This document shows, piece after piece, positions 55,282 to 63,774 of a stretch of 64,000 nucleotides of DNA. Origin of the DNA: Poriferisodalis sp965116715 (GTDB taxonomy: Bacteria; Actinomycetota; Acidimicrobiia; Acidimicrobiales; Poriferisodalaceae); the NCBI GenBank assembly GCA_965116715.1, contig OZ220724.1, positions 2,356,001 to 2,420,000 of the forward strand, given 5' to 3'. Numbering within the stretch: the stretch's first letter is position 1; each line of letters starts with the position of its first letter. Made by a program: the position numbers and the translations under genes. The notes below the pieces were generated by a model. That model did no database searches, had not been told where the DNA came from, and saw only the letters and a list, made by a program, of their open reading frames with translations.

Positions 55282-56448
55282 GTGCTCAGTGCCGCTGGGC
55301 GACCGGCGTCGGGCGTGGCGGGTCCTCGTGCGCTGATCATGCGGTTCGATGCCTTCATGGACGAGGCGCTGTATGGACCGTCAGGCTTCTACGTGCGCGG
55401 CGGTCGCCCTGCGGCCCGGGACGGCGACTTCGCTACGTCGCCCGAACTGGGTTCCCTGTTCGCCCGGTGCGTCGCCGGCTACTTGGACCGCGTGTGGCAC
55501 GAACTGGGACGGCCTGACCCGTTCGTAGTCGTCGAGGGCGGCGCCGGGCGCGGCACGCTGTGCTGCCAGATCCTGCAGCACGCAGGCGAGTGCCGCTCGT
55601 CGCTGCACTACGTGATGGTGGAACGCGTCGCCCACCAGCGCGATGAGGCGGTGGGCGCCGTGGCCGACGAGCCCCGCGCCGGCTCGGCTCCGACTGTGCT
55701 TGCGGTGGAGAATCTCCCGGAGGGCCAGGTGGTCGGCGTGGTGCTTGCCAACGAGCTGCTCGACAATCTGCCGTTCCGCCTGCTCGAACGCTCGGCGACC
55801 GGCTGGTGTGAGGTGCACGTCACAGGCGACGGTCCGGCGACCGATTCGTCGCGAGCCAGCGCCGGCGGATCCAGCGGCTCGTCCGAAGCCGACGAACCCC
55901 AAGGCACATCCGCCGCATCCGGACCAGTGGTGGAGGTGCTGCTGGATGCTCCGGCTGACGCGGCGGCGATGGCGGATGCGCTGGTGCCCGATGCCGTGCC
56001 GGGTGCGCGAATTCCGCTGCAGTTGAAGGCGGCGGTGTGGGTCCGTCGGGCGCTGCGTCTGCTTGAACGCGGCCGGTTGCTGGTCTTCGACTACGGCGTG
56101 CCGACCACCGCTGAGCTGGCGGCACGCCCGGCGACGGAGTGGTTGCGTACCTACCGCGCCCACCGACGCGGGCACGATCCCTTGGCCAACCCGGGTGCGG
56201 CCGACATCACCTGCGAAGTGGCATTCGATCAGCTCCCACGCGGCGCCACGCTGAGCCCCCAAGCCGACTGGCTGGCCGCCGCAGGCATCGATGACCTCAC
56301 GGCGACGGCACGGAACCTGTGGCAGCGAAGCCGGGCCAAGCCAACCGCCGGGGCGCTGGCTGCCCGGACTCTGCTCGACGAAGCAGCGGCGCTGACGGAT
56401 CCGGACGGCATGGGTGCCTTCTGGGCCGTTGAGTGGCGCGCCGGCTGA
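55282..56448 (+). CDS. MidA/NDUFAF7-type class I methyltransferase (complex I assembly)
   Basis: A 388-residue protein of the DUF185/MidA family: FDAFMDEALYGPSGFY, then GDFATSPELGSLFARCVAGYL (residues 48-68), SAM-binding VVEGGAGRGTL (83-93) and VLANELLDNLPFRLL. In animals and Dictyostelium, NDUFAF7/MidA dimethylates an arginine of the 49-kDa (NuoD) subunit during complex I assembly; bacterial homologues are usually unstudied. Its place two genes after nuoN fits that role. GTG 55282 is the likely start; ATG 55339 (MRFDAF) is an alternative. The 3' end overlaps the convergent HNH gene by 152 bp. Confidence 0.85.
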   Translation: MLSAAGRPASGVAGPRALIMRFDAFMDEALYGPSGFYVRGGRPAARDGDFATSPELGSLFARCVAGYLDRVWHELGRPDPFVVVEGGAGRGTLCCQILQHAGECRSSLHYVMVERVAHQRDEAVGAVADEPRAGSAPTVLAVENLPEGQVVGVVLANELLDNLPFRLLERSATGWCEVHVTGDGPATDSSRASAGGSSGSSEADEPQGTSAASGPVVEVLLDAPADAAAMADALVPDAVPGARIPLQLKAAVWVRRALRLLERGRLLVFDYGVPTTAELAARPATEWLRTYRAHRRGHDPLANPGAADITCEVAFDQLPRGATLSPQADWLAAAGIDDLTATARNLWQRSRAKPTAGALAARTLLDEAAALTDPDGMGAFWAVEWRAG

Positions 56449-58018
56449 GGCCCTGCATCGCTGATTCACAGCCACCGTCGGACGCTCTCAGGCTGCGGGG
56501 TCTTCCCATAGCGGTTCGGCGATGGGCGGGTTTGACGAGGGATCCTGTGTGGTCGGTGTCTGCTGCGGCGGACGGCGCTGGGGAGTCTGCTGTTCGGGTT
56601 TGCGTTGGGGCGAACGCCGCTGGGATCTGGGCTCGGTCGCTTCGTGTTGGGGTTTGCGTTGGGGGGCGGGTTGGGCCGGGTGTGCTGGGTCGGGGGGGTG
56701 CGAGCCGGTAGCGGCCGCCGCCGATGGTCACTTGCCAGTTGTGGTCGTGGATGAGGTCGTGGCAGTGCCAGCACACGAGCACGAGGTTGTCGAGGCGGGT
56801 CTTGCCGCCGCGTTGGCAGGGTGTGACGTGGTGGGCTTCGCATTCGCCCGGCGGTTCGCCGCAGCCGATGCACGCTCCGTCGCGGGCGATCAGCGCCCGT
56901 CGTTGCGCGGCGGTGGGTGCTCGGCTGGCGGCGGTCTCATACAGCGGTGTGAGCGTGTCGCCGAAGATCTCGATCCACACGTCGGAGTTGCAGGCCAGCC
57001 GGCCCACGGTGCTGGGCGGTATGGGACCGACACAGCAGATCTCGGCGAAGCTTCCGTGCCGGCCCATCAGAGCCGTGAGGTCGGCGCGCACAATGATCTC
57101 GGCCGCTTTGGAGCCGCCGGGTGGCACCGGCGCGGCATCTGATGTGTGCTGGGGGCTCTGGTTGCCGTAGGTGTCGCCGCTGCGCTCCGGCGCGCCGAGT
57201 GCTGCAGGATCGCGTGCGGCTTGGAGTGCGGATGTGGGGGCGGCGAGGAGTGTGTCGAGAGCGTCGGCCATGCGCTGATCGCGGGTACGGACGGCCTGTT
57301 TAGGCATGGTGCCTGCATCGTCGCCGCCCCCGTGCTCTTCTGCGCGGTTGGGAGCGGCGTGCGGGGGCTGTGCCCGGGACTGTCGGCGGCGGTCTGCTTG
57401 GCGAAGCTGTTCGGCTTGGCGACGCAGGCGTTGCTGGATGCGGGTGCCCGTCTCGGCATCGAACGACCCGCGCATCTGCACCGAGCCGTCCTCGCCGTTC
57501 CAGAACCGCACATGGCGGTTGCGTCGGTTGCGGCGGTGCTGCGCGGCGAGATCGTCGGCGCTTTGATGCAGGATCGTCCAGCGCTGCGCCGCTTGGGCGA
57601 ACTCGTCGTCGGGAAGAGTCTTGGCGAGCCCGATCAGCTCGGCATCGGCCTGCACTGCATCAGGGCTCGTCTTGCGTGAAGCCAGCGCGAGCCTGGCGGC
57701 GTTCGCGAAGCTGATCTCTCCTTCAGCGAGACCTGAACGGGCCACTGGCAGCTCAGCGAGCTCAGCCTCGGTGCGAACGTTGCGGGCAGCTTCGGAGCGG
57801 GACCGCCCGCCGACCTGGTTCAGCAGGCCTGCGCCGCCGTCGCCGTGGCGCTCGCGCTGCGCGACCGCCGACGCGGCCTTGGTCTCGAGCAGCTCGACAC
57901 GCGAGCGCAGCGACTTCGCCAGCCCGAGCGTGCGACGCAGTTCCCCTGTCGGGGCCGCCTCGACGCCGTCGAGGGCTGCGGTGAGGCAATCGAGCGCCTG
58001 CTGCACCTGCGAGAACAT
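56297..58018 (-). CDS. DUF222 / HNH endonuclease-domain protein (13E12 type)
   Basis: A 573-residue protein of the actinobacterial DUF222-HNH family. The DUF222-type N-terminal region includes RSRSEAARNVRTEAELAELP and ISFANAARLALASRKTSPDAV. The HNH domain has paired cysteines and histidines: CIGCGEPPGECEAHHVTPCQRGGKTRLDNLVLVCWHCHDLIH (in parts CIGCGEP, EAHHVTP, CWHCHDLIH). A Pro/Thr/Arg-rich tail of about 140 residues runs over the end of the methyltransferase gene. Minus-strand TAGGTT (58025-58030) 6 bp before ATG 58018 suggests a leaderless mRNA. The biological role of the family is unclear; many copies behave like selfish or phage-related elements. Confidence 0.85.
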   Translation of the reverse strand: MFSQVQQALDCLTAALDGVEAAPTGELRRTLGLAKSLRSRVELLETKAASAVAQRERHGDGGAGLLNQVGGRSRSEAARNVRTEAELAELPVARSGLAEGEISFANAARLALASRKTSPDAVQADAELIGLAKTLPDDEFAQAAQRWTILHQSADDLAAQHRRNRRNRHVRFWNGEDGSVQMRGSFDAETGTRIQQRLRRQAEQLRQADRRRQSRAQPPHAAPNRAEEHGGGDDAGTMPKQAVRTRDQRMADALDTLLAAPTSALQAARDPAALGAPERSGDTYGNQSPQHTSDAAPVPPGGSKAAEIIVRADLTALMGRHGSFAEICCVGPIPPSTVGRLACNSDVWIEIFGDTLTPLYETAASRAPTAAQRRALIARDGACIGCGEPPGECEAHHVTPCQRGGKTRLDNLVLVCWHCHDLIHDHNWQVTIGGGRYRLAPPRPSTPGPTRPPTQTPTRSDRAQIPAAFAPTQTRTADSPAPSAAADTDHTGSLVKPAHRRTAMGRPRSLRASDGGCESAMQGLSRRATQRPRRHPCRPDPSAPLLRRAESGQPAPRRLAWPGFAATGSVPSP

Positions 58019-58204
58019 ACGTTCAACCTAGATGAGGGCTGTGACACGAATGCGCTCACTCAGCAGTGGACCGTCACGGCCACCTAACGTCACGGATTAT
58101 CTGAATGGCGTCGCCGTCCCCTCCGCAGCGCAGGCAGATGTCGGCGCGGGCTCAGGGCGCTCGCCTGTGTCGCGCGATGGGCTGGGTCATGGCGGCTGCC
58201 GCAG

Positions 58205-59104
58205 TCAGCGTCGCGCGACGAGCCACGCGACGGCAGCGACCGCGGCCAGCAGCAAGTCGGCCTGGGAAGCGAGGCGTACCGTTGTCTCGATGTCGCTGGC
58301 GGCTGGCCGCGGTCCGACAGCGAGCCGCGGCCGATCCTCGTGCCGCCTGCCGTAGCGCAGTGGCCCGCCCAGCTCCCGGCCGATCGCGGCAGCCACAGCA
58401 GCCTCAGCGACGCCGGCGTTAGGGGAGGGGTGCGCAGCGGCATCGCGCCGGATCGCGGCCCAGATGCCGCGCGCCTGCCGCGGATACAGAACTGCCACCA
58501 AGGCGGCAAAGAGCCGCGCCGGCACATAGTTGGCGACATCGTCGAGCCGAGCTGCCGCCCAGCCAAAGCTGAGGTATCGCTCATCGCGGCGTCCCACCAT
58601 GGCATCCATGGTGTTGATCGCCCGGTAGGCAGTGGCACCTGGAGCCCCGGCAACGATCGCCCAGAACACCGGCGCAACAACGGCGTCCACACTGTTCTCG
58701 GCGACCGATTCGATGACGGCCGCTGCCACGCCCGACTCGTCGAGCTCGCTGGGGTCACGGCCCACGAGCCGGGGAAGCTCGGCGCGAGCCGCATCGATGT
58801 CGCCGGCCTCGAGCAGATCGGCAATGCCCATCGCCACCGACCGCAGCTCCCGTCCGGCTGCGGACAGTGCGACCGCCGAGGCAGTCGAGCGCATCAGCAT
58901 CCCGGCGGCCGCTCCGATGGTCACACCGATCGCTGCGTAGGCCAGGCCGTGCCATCGCCGATCTGCCCAGAGCAGCCGCTCGACGCGCGTCATCAGCGTT
59001 CCGAAGGCCGCGACGGGATGCACAGGTGCTGGCGGCTCTCCCGCCACCCGGTCCAGCAGCAGCCCCAACGACGCAGCACCGCTGCGTCGTGCCATCGTGC
59101 TCAT
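58205..59104 (-). CDS. cbiB: Adenosylcobinamide-phosphate synthase CbiB/CobD
   Basis: Membrane enzyme that joins aminopropanol (phosphate) to adenosylcobyric acid. The 299-residue protein has LLLDRVAGEPPAPVHPVAAFG at the N-terminus (canonical D-GDP-HPV-GR type), VIESVAENSVDAVVAPVFWAIVAGAPGATAYRAINTMDAMVGRR (in parts ESVAENSVD, AYRAINTMDAM) and YLSFGWAAARLDDVANYVPAR. The ATG at 59104 lies 13 bp after the cbiZ stop; the longer frame to 59203 would run into cbiZ. Same operon as cbiZ. Confidence 0.92.
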   Translation of the reverse strand: MSTMARRSGAASLGLLLDRVAGEPPAPVHPVAAFGTLMTRVERLLWADRRWHGLAYAAIGVTIGAAAGMLMRSTASAVALSAAGRELRSVAMGIADLLEAGDIDAARAELPRLVGRDPSELDESGVAAAVIESVAENSVDAVVAPVFWAIVAGAPGATAYRAINTMDAMVGRRDERYLSFGWAAARLDDVANYVPARLFAALVAVLYPRQARGIWAAIRRDAAAHPSPNAGVAEAAVAAAIGRELGGPLRYGRRHEDRPRLAVGPRPAASDIETTVRLASQADLLLAAVAAVAWLVARR

Positions 59105-59117
59105 GGCTGCCCTGCGT

Positions 59118-59747
59118 TCACGCGCTGCGCACCGCCACACCGCCGCGCACCGCCGCGTGCGCGGCCAGGGCAAGCCGCTGGCCCCACTCCGACCGCGGGC
59201 CACCGAACCGCTCTCGACGCGCAGCCAGCGGCCACGCCACGACCACTGCGTCTGTCGCGGTGCCGGTGCCAGCGATCCCGCACTCAGCCAGCGCCTGGGT
59301 CTTGGCTTCGGTGATCGTCATCACGGCGTTCACTGCCGCGCCCGGCTCGAGTCCGACAGGCAGCTGCGCAACGATGTTGATCGTTCCCATCTCGCCGGAG
59401 TCGACCGAGCCATCGCCATCGGCGGCCCATGTTGGCTTCGAAACCCCCACGGTGGCATGCACCACCACACCATCGCCTTCAGCCTTCGAAGAGCGCTCCA
59501 CGTCCACCGCGGTGAACAGGGCAGTTCCGTCGCCGCGCAGGTCGAGTTCAGCCGCGACTTCTGCAGCGTGTGCATCCAGATCGATCCGGGTGTAGCCGCT
59601 GCCGACACCGATGTTCACGATCCAATTGATCAGCGCGATGCCGCCACCCACCGCTGCCGACGAGATCGCCTCAGTGGGCTCGTCGAAGCGCCAGACCAAG
59701 GCGCTGTGCGGAGCCGCCACCAACGTCGGTTCCACAGCAGCACTCAT
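59118..59747 (-). CDS. cbiZ: Adenosylcobinamide amidohydrolase CbiZ
   Basis: Removes the aminopropanol chain from salvaged cobinamide to give adenosylcobyric acid, which CbiB then re-amidates. The 209-residue protein has AISSAAVGGGIALINWIVNIGV, VDVERSSKAEGDGVVVHATVGVSKPTWA (in part) and the C-terminal GTGTATDAVVVAW, all typical. ATG 59747 is the start; the frame continues upstream only as antisense of acs. It is paired with cbiB, as often seen for this salvage route, and divergent from acs. I see no B12 riboswitch in the 168-bp gap. Confidence 0.9.
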   Translation of the reverse strand: MSAAVEPTLVAAPHSALVWRFDEPTEAISSAAVGGGIALINWIVNIGVGSGYTRIDLDAHAAEVAAELDLRGDGTALFTAVDVERSSKAEGDGVVVHATVGVSKPTWAADGDGSVDSGEMGTINIVAQLPVGLEPGAAVNAVMTITEAKTQALAECGIAGTGTATDAVVVAWPLAARRERFGGPRSEWGQRLALAAHAAVRGGVAVRSA

Positions 59748-59915
59748 CGGCCGGACGCTACTGACGTCCGCAGCAAGAGCTGGAGCGTTCCGACCGTGAG
59801 CGGCCGAGCGGGTGGCAACTACTCTGCGAATCTGGCTGAGCAGGATCGGGCCTCGCACGCGACGCCGGCCCGATTTGCACACCCACACCAGCAGCGCGAC
59901 GAGACAGGGGTACCG

Positions 59916-61919
59916 ATGGCTGACTCGACTACCGAAGCGACGATCGAGGACTACTACGTCGAGGACCGCGTCTTCGAGCCCGCCGCTGACTTCGCATCGG
60001 CAGCTCTCGCTGCAGACCGGTCGCTCTACGACGAGGCGGCGGCGGACCGGCTGGCGTTCTGGGCCCGCCAGGCCCGCGAGCACGTCACGTGGTTCACCGA
60101 CTTTCACACCGTGCTCGAGTGGGATCTGCCCTTCGCCAAGTGGTTCTTGGGCGGCACCCTCAACGTCTCCTACAACTGCCTCGACCGCCACGTCGAAGCC
60201 GGCCGTGGCGACAAGGTGGCCTACTGGTGGGAGGGCGAACCAGGCGACACCCGCACCATCACCTACGCCGATCTGCTCGACGAGGTGTGCAAGTTCGCCA
60301 ACGTGCTCAAGGACCTCGGCGTCGAGCGGGGCGACCGGGTGTGCATCTACATGCCGATGATCCCCGAGCTGCCCGTCGCCATGCTGGCCTGCGCCCGCAT
60401 CGGCGCCGCTCATTCGGTGGTCTTCGGGGGCTTCTCGGCCGACTCGCTGTCGGACCGCATCGACGACGCGTCGGCCAAGCTGCTCATCACCGCTGACGGC
60501 GGCTACCGGCGCGGCGAGCCGTTCGGCCTGAAGGACACGGCCGACGCGTCGGTTGAGGCCACCACCACCATCGAAAATGTGGTCGTCGTGCGCCGCACTG
60601 GCCAGGACGTGTCGTGGAACGACAGCGTCGACCACTGGTACCACGACCTGATGGACGGGGCATCCGCCGACTGCCCGCCTGAGCACATGGACTCGGAGGA
60701 CCTGCTGTACCTGCTGTACACCTCGGGCACCACGGCCAAGCCCAAGGGCATCATGCACACCACCGGCGGGTACCTCACCCAGGTGGCGTTCACGCACCGC
60801 TACGTCTTCGACCTGAACCCCGAGACCGACGTGTACTGGTGCGCGGCCGACATCGGCTGGGTGACCGGCCACAGCTACATCGTGTATGGGCCGCTCGCCA
60901 ACGGCGCCTCGTCGGTCATGTACGAAGGCACGCCCGACACGCCGCGCCCCGAATTCCGCGACGGCGACCGGGCGGCCTGGCCCAAGGACCGGCTGTGGGA
61001 CATCCTCGAGCGCTACGGCGTCACGCAGCTCTACACCGCACCCACGGCCATCCGCACGTTCATGAAGTGGGGAGCGGCCGAGGTCGAAGGGCACGACCTG
61101 TCCAGCCTGCGGGTGCTGGGCACCGTCGGCGAGCCCATCAACCCTGAAGCCTGGATGTGGTACCACACCCACATCGGCGGCGGCACGTGCCCCATCGTGG
61201 ACACCTGGTGGCAGACCGAGACCGGCGGCCACATGATCACCCCGCTGCCCGGCGTCACCACCACCAAGCCCGGCTCGGCCACCCATGCGCTGCCGGGCAT
61301 CTCGGTGGAACTGGTGGACGACGCCGGCAACCCGGTCACCCGCGGCGGCGGCTACCTGACCATCACCGAGCCATGGCCGTCGATGCTGCGAGGCATCTGG
61401 GGCGATCCGGAGCGCTACCGCGAGACCTACTGGAGCACCTATGAGGGTCGCTACTTCGCGGGTGACGGCGCCAAGCTGGACGATGACGGCTACCTGTGGC
61501 TGCTCGGGCGGGTCGACGATGTCATGAACGTGTCGGGCCACCGCATCTCCACCACCGAGGTGGAATCGGCGCTGGTCGACCACCCCGCAGTCGCGGAAGC
61601 TGCCGTAGTGGGCGCCACCGACGACACCACCGGCCAGGCCATCGTGGGCTACGTCATCCTGCGCGGCGGCCACGACGCCACCGACAAGCTCCGGGAGGAA
61701 GTGCGCCAGCACGTGTCCACCAAGCTGGGCGCGATCGCCCGGCCCAAGGCCGTGGTGCTGGTTCCGGATCTGCCCAAGACTCGCTCGGGCAAGATCATGC
61801 GCCGCCTGCTGCGTGATGTTGCCGAAGGCCGCCAGCTCGGCGACACCACCACGCTTGCCGACGCTGGCGTGGTGGAGGAGATCCGCACCCGGGCCGCGGA
61901 AGCCCCGAGCGAAGACTGA
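59916..61919 (+). CDS. acs: Acetyl-CoA synthetase
   Basis: Activates acetate to acetyl-CoA through acetyl-AMP. The 667-residue length is typical. The ATP loop is LLYTSGTTAKPKGIMHTTGGYL, followed by CAADIGWVTGHSYIVYGPL, DTWWQTETGGHMITP and the C-terminal TRSGKIMRRLLRDVAEG, where the lysine is catalytic and, in homologues, silenced by acetylation. ATG 59916 follows GACAGGGG. The upstream in-frame extension overlaps cbiZ antisense and is not coding. Confidence 0.96.
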   Translation: MADSTTEATIEDYYVEDRVFEPAADFASAALAADRSLYDEAAADRLAFWARQAREHVTWFTDFHTVLEWDLPFAKWFLGGTLNVSYNCLDRHVEAGRGDKVAYWWEGEPGDTRTITYADLLDEVCKFANVLKDLGVERGDRVCIYMPMIPELPVAMLACARIGAAHSVVFGGFSADSLSDRIDDASAKLLITADGGYRRGEPFGLKDTADASVEATTTIENVVVVRRTGQDVSWNDSVDHWYHDLMDGASADCPPEHMDSEDLLYLLYTSGTTAKPKGIMHTTGGYLTQVAFTHRYVFDLNPETDVYWCAADIGWVTGHSYIVYGPLANGASSVMYEGTPDTPRPEFRDGDRAAWPKDRLWDILERYGVTQLYTAPTAIRTFMKWGAAEVEGHDLSSLRVLGTVGEPINPEAWMWYHTHIGGGTCPIVDTWWQTETGGHMITPLPGVTTTKPGSATHALPGISVELVDDAGNPVTRGGGYLTITEPWPSMLRGIWGDPERYRETYWSTYEGRYFAGDGAKLDDDGYLWLLGRVDDVMNVSGHRISTTEVESALVDHPAVAEAAVVGATDDTTGQAIVGYVILRGGHDATDKLREEVRQHVSTKLGAIARPKAVVLVPDLPKTRSGKIMRRLLRDVAEGRQLGDTTTLADAGVVEEIRTRAAEAPSED

Positions 61920-62028
61920 GCCGCTACGTCTCGCTTGCCCCGCTTCGGGATCGCCGACATGCGTCGCGGCCGTGATATGCCAAGTCGATGCCGAGCACCC
62001 GCGGCCGGCGGCGCCAAGTGAGGCTGTC

Positions 62029-62532
62029 ATGACCGCGCGGGACGACGACTGGCCGTCGTACTGGTGGTGGCGGGACGGACCGGTGCCGCCGGGCGACTGC
62101 GTCATCGTCGACATCGACGGGGTGCTCGCCGACGCCGCCCACCGCCAGCATCACCTCGACGGTCCCTGGCGCGACTGGGACTCGTTCTTCGCCGACGTCG
62201 GCGACGACGACGTGCTCGACGAGGTGTTCGAGCTGCTGGTGCTGCTCAACCCCGAGCTGGTCGTCGTGGCGCTCACCTCCCGACCGACCTGGGTGTCGGG
62301 TGCGACCCTCGACTGGCTCGTCAAGCACAAGGTCCGCTGGGACCTGCTCATCATGCGCCCGATGGGCGACTTCCGCCCTTCGCCCATGTTCAAGGGCGAG
62401 CAGACCGAAGCGCTGCAGGAACAGGGCTACCTCCCGCGCCTGGCCATCGACGACGACATGCGCAACGTCCGCATGTACCGCGACCTCGGCCTGCCGACGC
62501 TGTACATCGACAGCGGCTACCACCCCCACTGA
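62029..62532 (+). CDS. HAD phosphatase-like protein (polynucleotide kinase 3'-phosphatase type)
   Basis: A 167-residue protein with HAD motif I VIVDIDGVLADAAHRQHHL, motif II VVALTSRPTW, a lysine in MFKGEQTEAL and motif IV RLAIDDDMRNVRMYRDLGLPTLYIDSGYH. The H-R-x-H-H after DxDG resembles the phosphatase domain of phage T4-type polynucleotide kinases. The substrate is not evident. ATG 62029 begins MTARDDDW. It stands 109 bp after acs; the next gene starts 38 bp later. Confidence 0.78.
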   Translation: MTARDDDWPSYWWWRDGPVPPGDCVIVDIDGVLADAAHRQHHLDGPWRDWDSFFADVGDDDVLDEVFELLVLLNPELVVVALTSRPTWVSGATLDWLVKHKVRWDLLIMRPMGDFRPSPMFKGEQTEALQEQGYLPRLAIDDDMRNVRMYRDLGLPTLYIDSGYHPH

Positions 62533-62570
62533 CGCTGCCGTGGCGGCCCGAGACCTGACAGCATGAACCG

Positions 62571-63674
62571 GTGACTCGTACAGCGTTGGTGATCGGGGGC
62601 ACCGGGCCGACCGGGCCGGGTGTGGTGAACGGTCTGGTCGAGCGGGGCTACGACGTGTCGATCTTGCACACCGGGCGACACGAGGTGGACACCCTCCCGC
62701 CCGAGGTCCCGCACATCCACACCAACCCGTTCCGCATCGACGAAGTGGAGGAGGCCCTCGGGAACGCCACGTTCGATGTCGTCTACGCCATGTATGGGCG
62801 GCTGCGCGACCTGGCGCCGTACTTCGTGGGGCGCTGCGGTCAGTTCATCGCCGTCGGCGGCATCCCCGTCTACAAGGGATATGCCCGGCCGGCTGAGAAC
62901 TGGCCACGCGGCTTGCTCACCCCGCTGCGAGAGACTGCCGAGCGTGCCACCAACGACGCCAACGACAAGGTGGCCAAGATCGTCGCCACCGAGGACATCC
63001 TCTTCGAGCACCACCCCGACGCCACCATCTTCCGCTACCCGCTCATCTACGGCCCCGAGCAGATCAACCCGCGCGAGTGGCTCATCGTGCGCCGCATCAT
63101 CGACGGCCGGCGGCGGATCATCGTGGCCGACGGCGGGCTCACGCTGCGCGCAGCGGCATACGGCCCCAACGCCGGTCACGCCCTCACGCTCGTCGTGGAC
63201 CATCCCGAAGCTGCCGCCGGCAAGGCCTACAACATCAGCGACGAGCACACCCTGACCGTCCGCCAGACCATCCAGGTGATTGCCGCAGCCCTCGACGTCG
63301 AGCTCGACATCGTCAACCTGCCCGGCGAACTCGCCACGCCTGCCCGCCCGTTCCTCGGCGAAGAGGAATCGCTGCACCGCGCCATGTCGCCCGACCTGAT
63401 GATCGCCGAGCTGGGCTACCGGGACACCCTCGGCGTGGTCGAAGCCGTAGGCCTCACGGCCCAATGGCTGGTCGAGAACCCGGTCCGGCGCGGCAGCACC
63501 AAGGAACGGCGCATGCAGGACCCGTTCGACTATGACGCCGAGGACGCCATCATCGACGCCTACCGCTCCTCCATCGGCACGGCCGCAGAGCTGGCCGCCG
63601 CCTTCGACCCCGACTTCCGCGGCCGCTACAGCCCGGGCTCAGACGACTGGCGCCTCGTCGACGCCAAGAACTGA
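62571..63674 (+). CDS. NAD-dependent epimerase/dehydratase family protein
   Basis: A 367-residue short-chain dehydrogenase (extended type). The N-terminal Rossmann motif is LVIGGTGPTGPGVVNGLVERGYDV. A Tyr-containing segment near IPVYKGYARP, then IFRYPLIYGPEQINPREW and the C-terminal KAYNISDEHTLTVRQTIQVIAAAL are typical of NAD-dependent epimerases. The classic YxxxK is not clear, so catalysis may differ. GTG 62571 is the start. Confidence 0.8.
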   Translation: MTRTALVIGGTGPTGPGVVNGLVERGYDVSILHTGRHEVDTLPPEVPHIHTNPFRIDEVEEALGNATFDVVYAMYGRLRDLAPYFVGRCGQFIAVGGIPVYKGYARPAENWPRGLLTPLRETAERATNDANDKVAKIVATEDILFEHHPDATIFRYPLIYGPEQINPREWLIVRRIIDGRRRIIVADGGLTLRAAAYGPNAGHALTLVVDHPEAAAGKAYNISDEHTLTVRQTIQVIAAALDVELDIVNLPGELATPARPFLGEEESLHRAMSPDLMIAELGYRDTLGVVEAVGLTAQWLVENPVRRGSTKERRMQDPFDYDAEDAIIDAYRSSIGTAAELAAAFDPDFRGRYSPGSDDWRLVDAKN

Positions 63675-63774
63675 CACAGCCGCTTGGTGGCGTGCGCCAC
63701 GCGACCACGGGCGGATCGAGCGTCATTAGCCTGAGGATCGTCTCCATCGGGTTCGGAAATGAGGTGCCATCCGA

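Noticed and set aside
59748..59915. Possible cobalamin riboswitch upstream of cbiZ
   Set aside because: On the minus strand I find no clear B12-box sequence and the gap is short; a covariance-model search would be needed to claim one.
59118..62114. A 998-codon minus-strand ORF covering acs
   Set aside because: Only its last 209 codons (from ATG 59747) match a family, CbiZ. The rest is antisense to the well-supported acs and arises from high GC at third positions.
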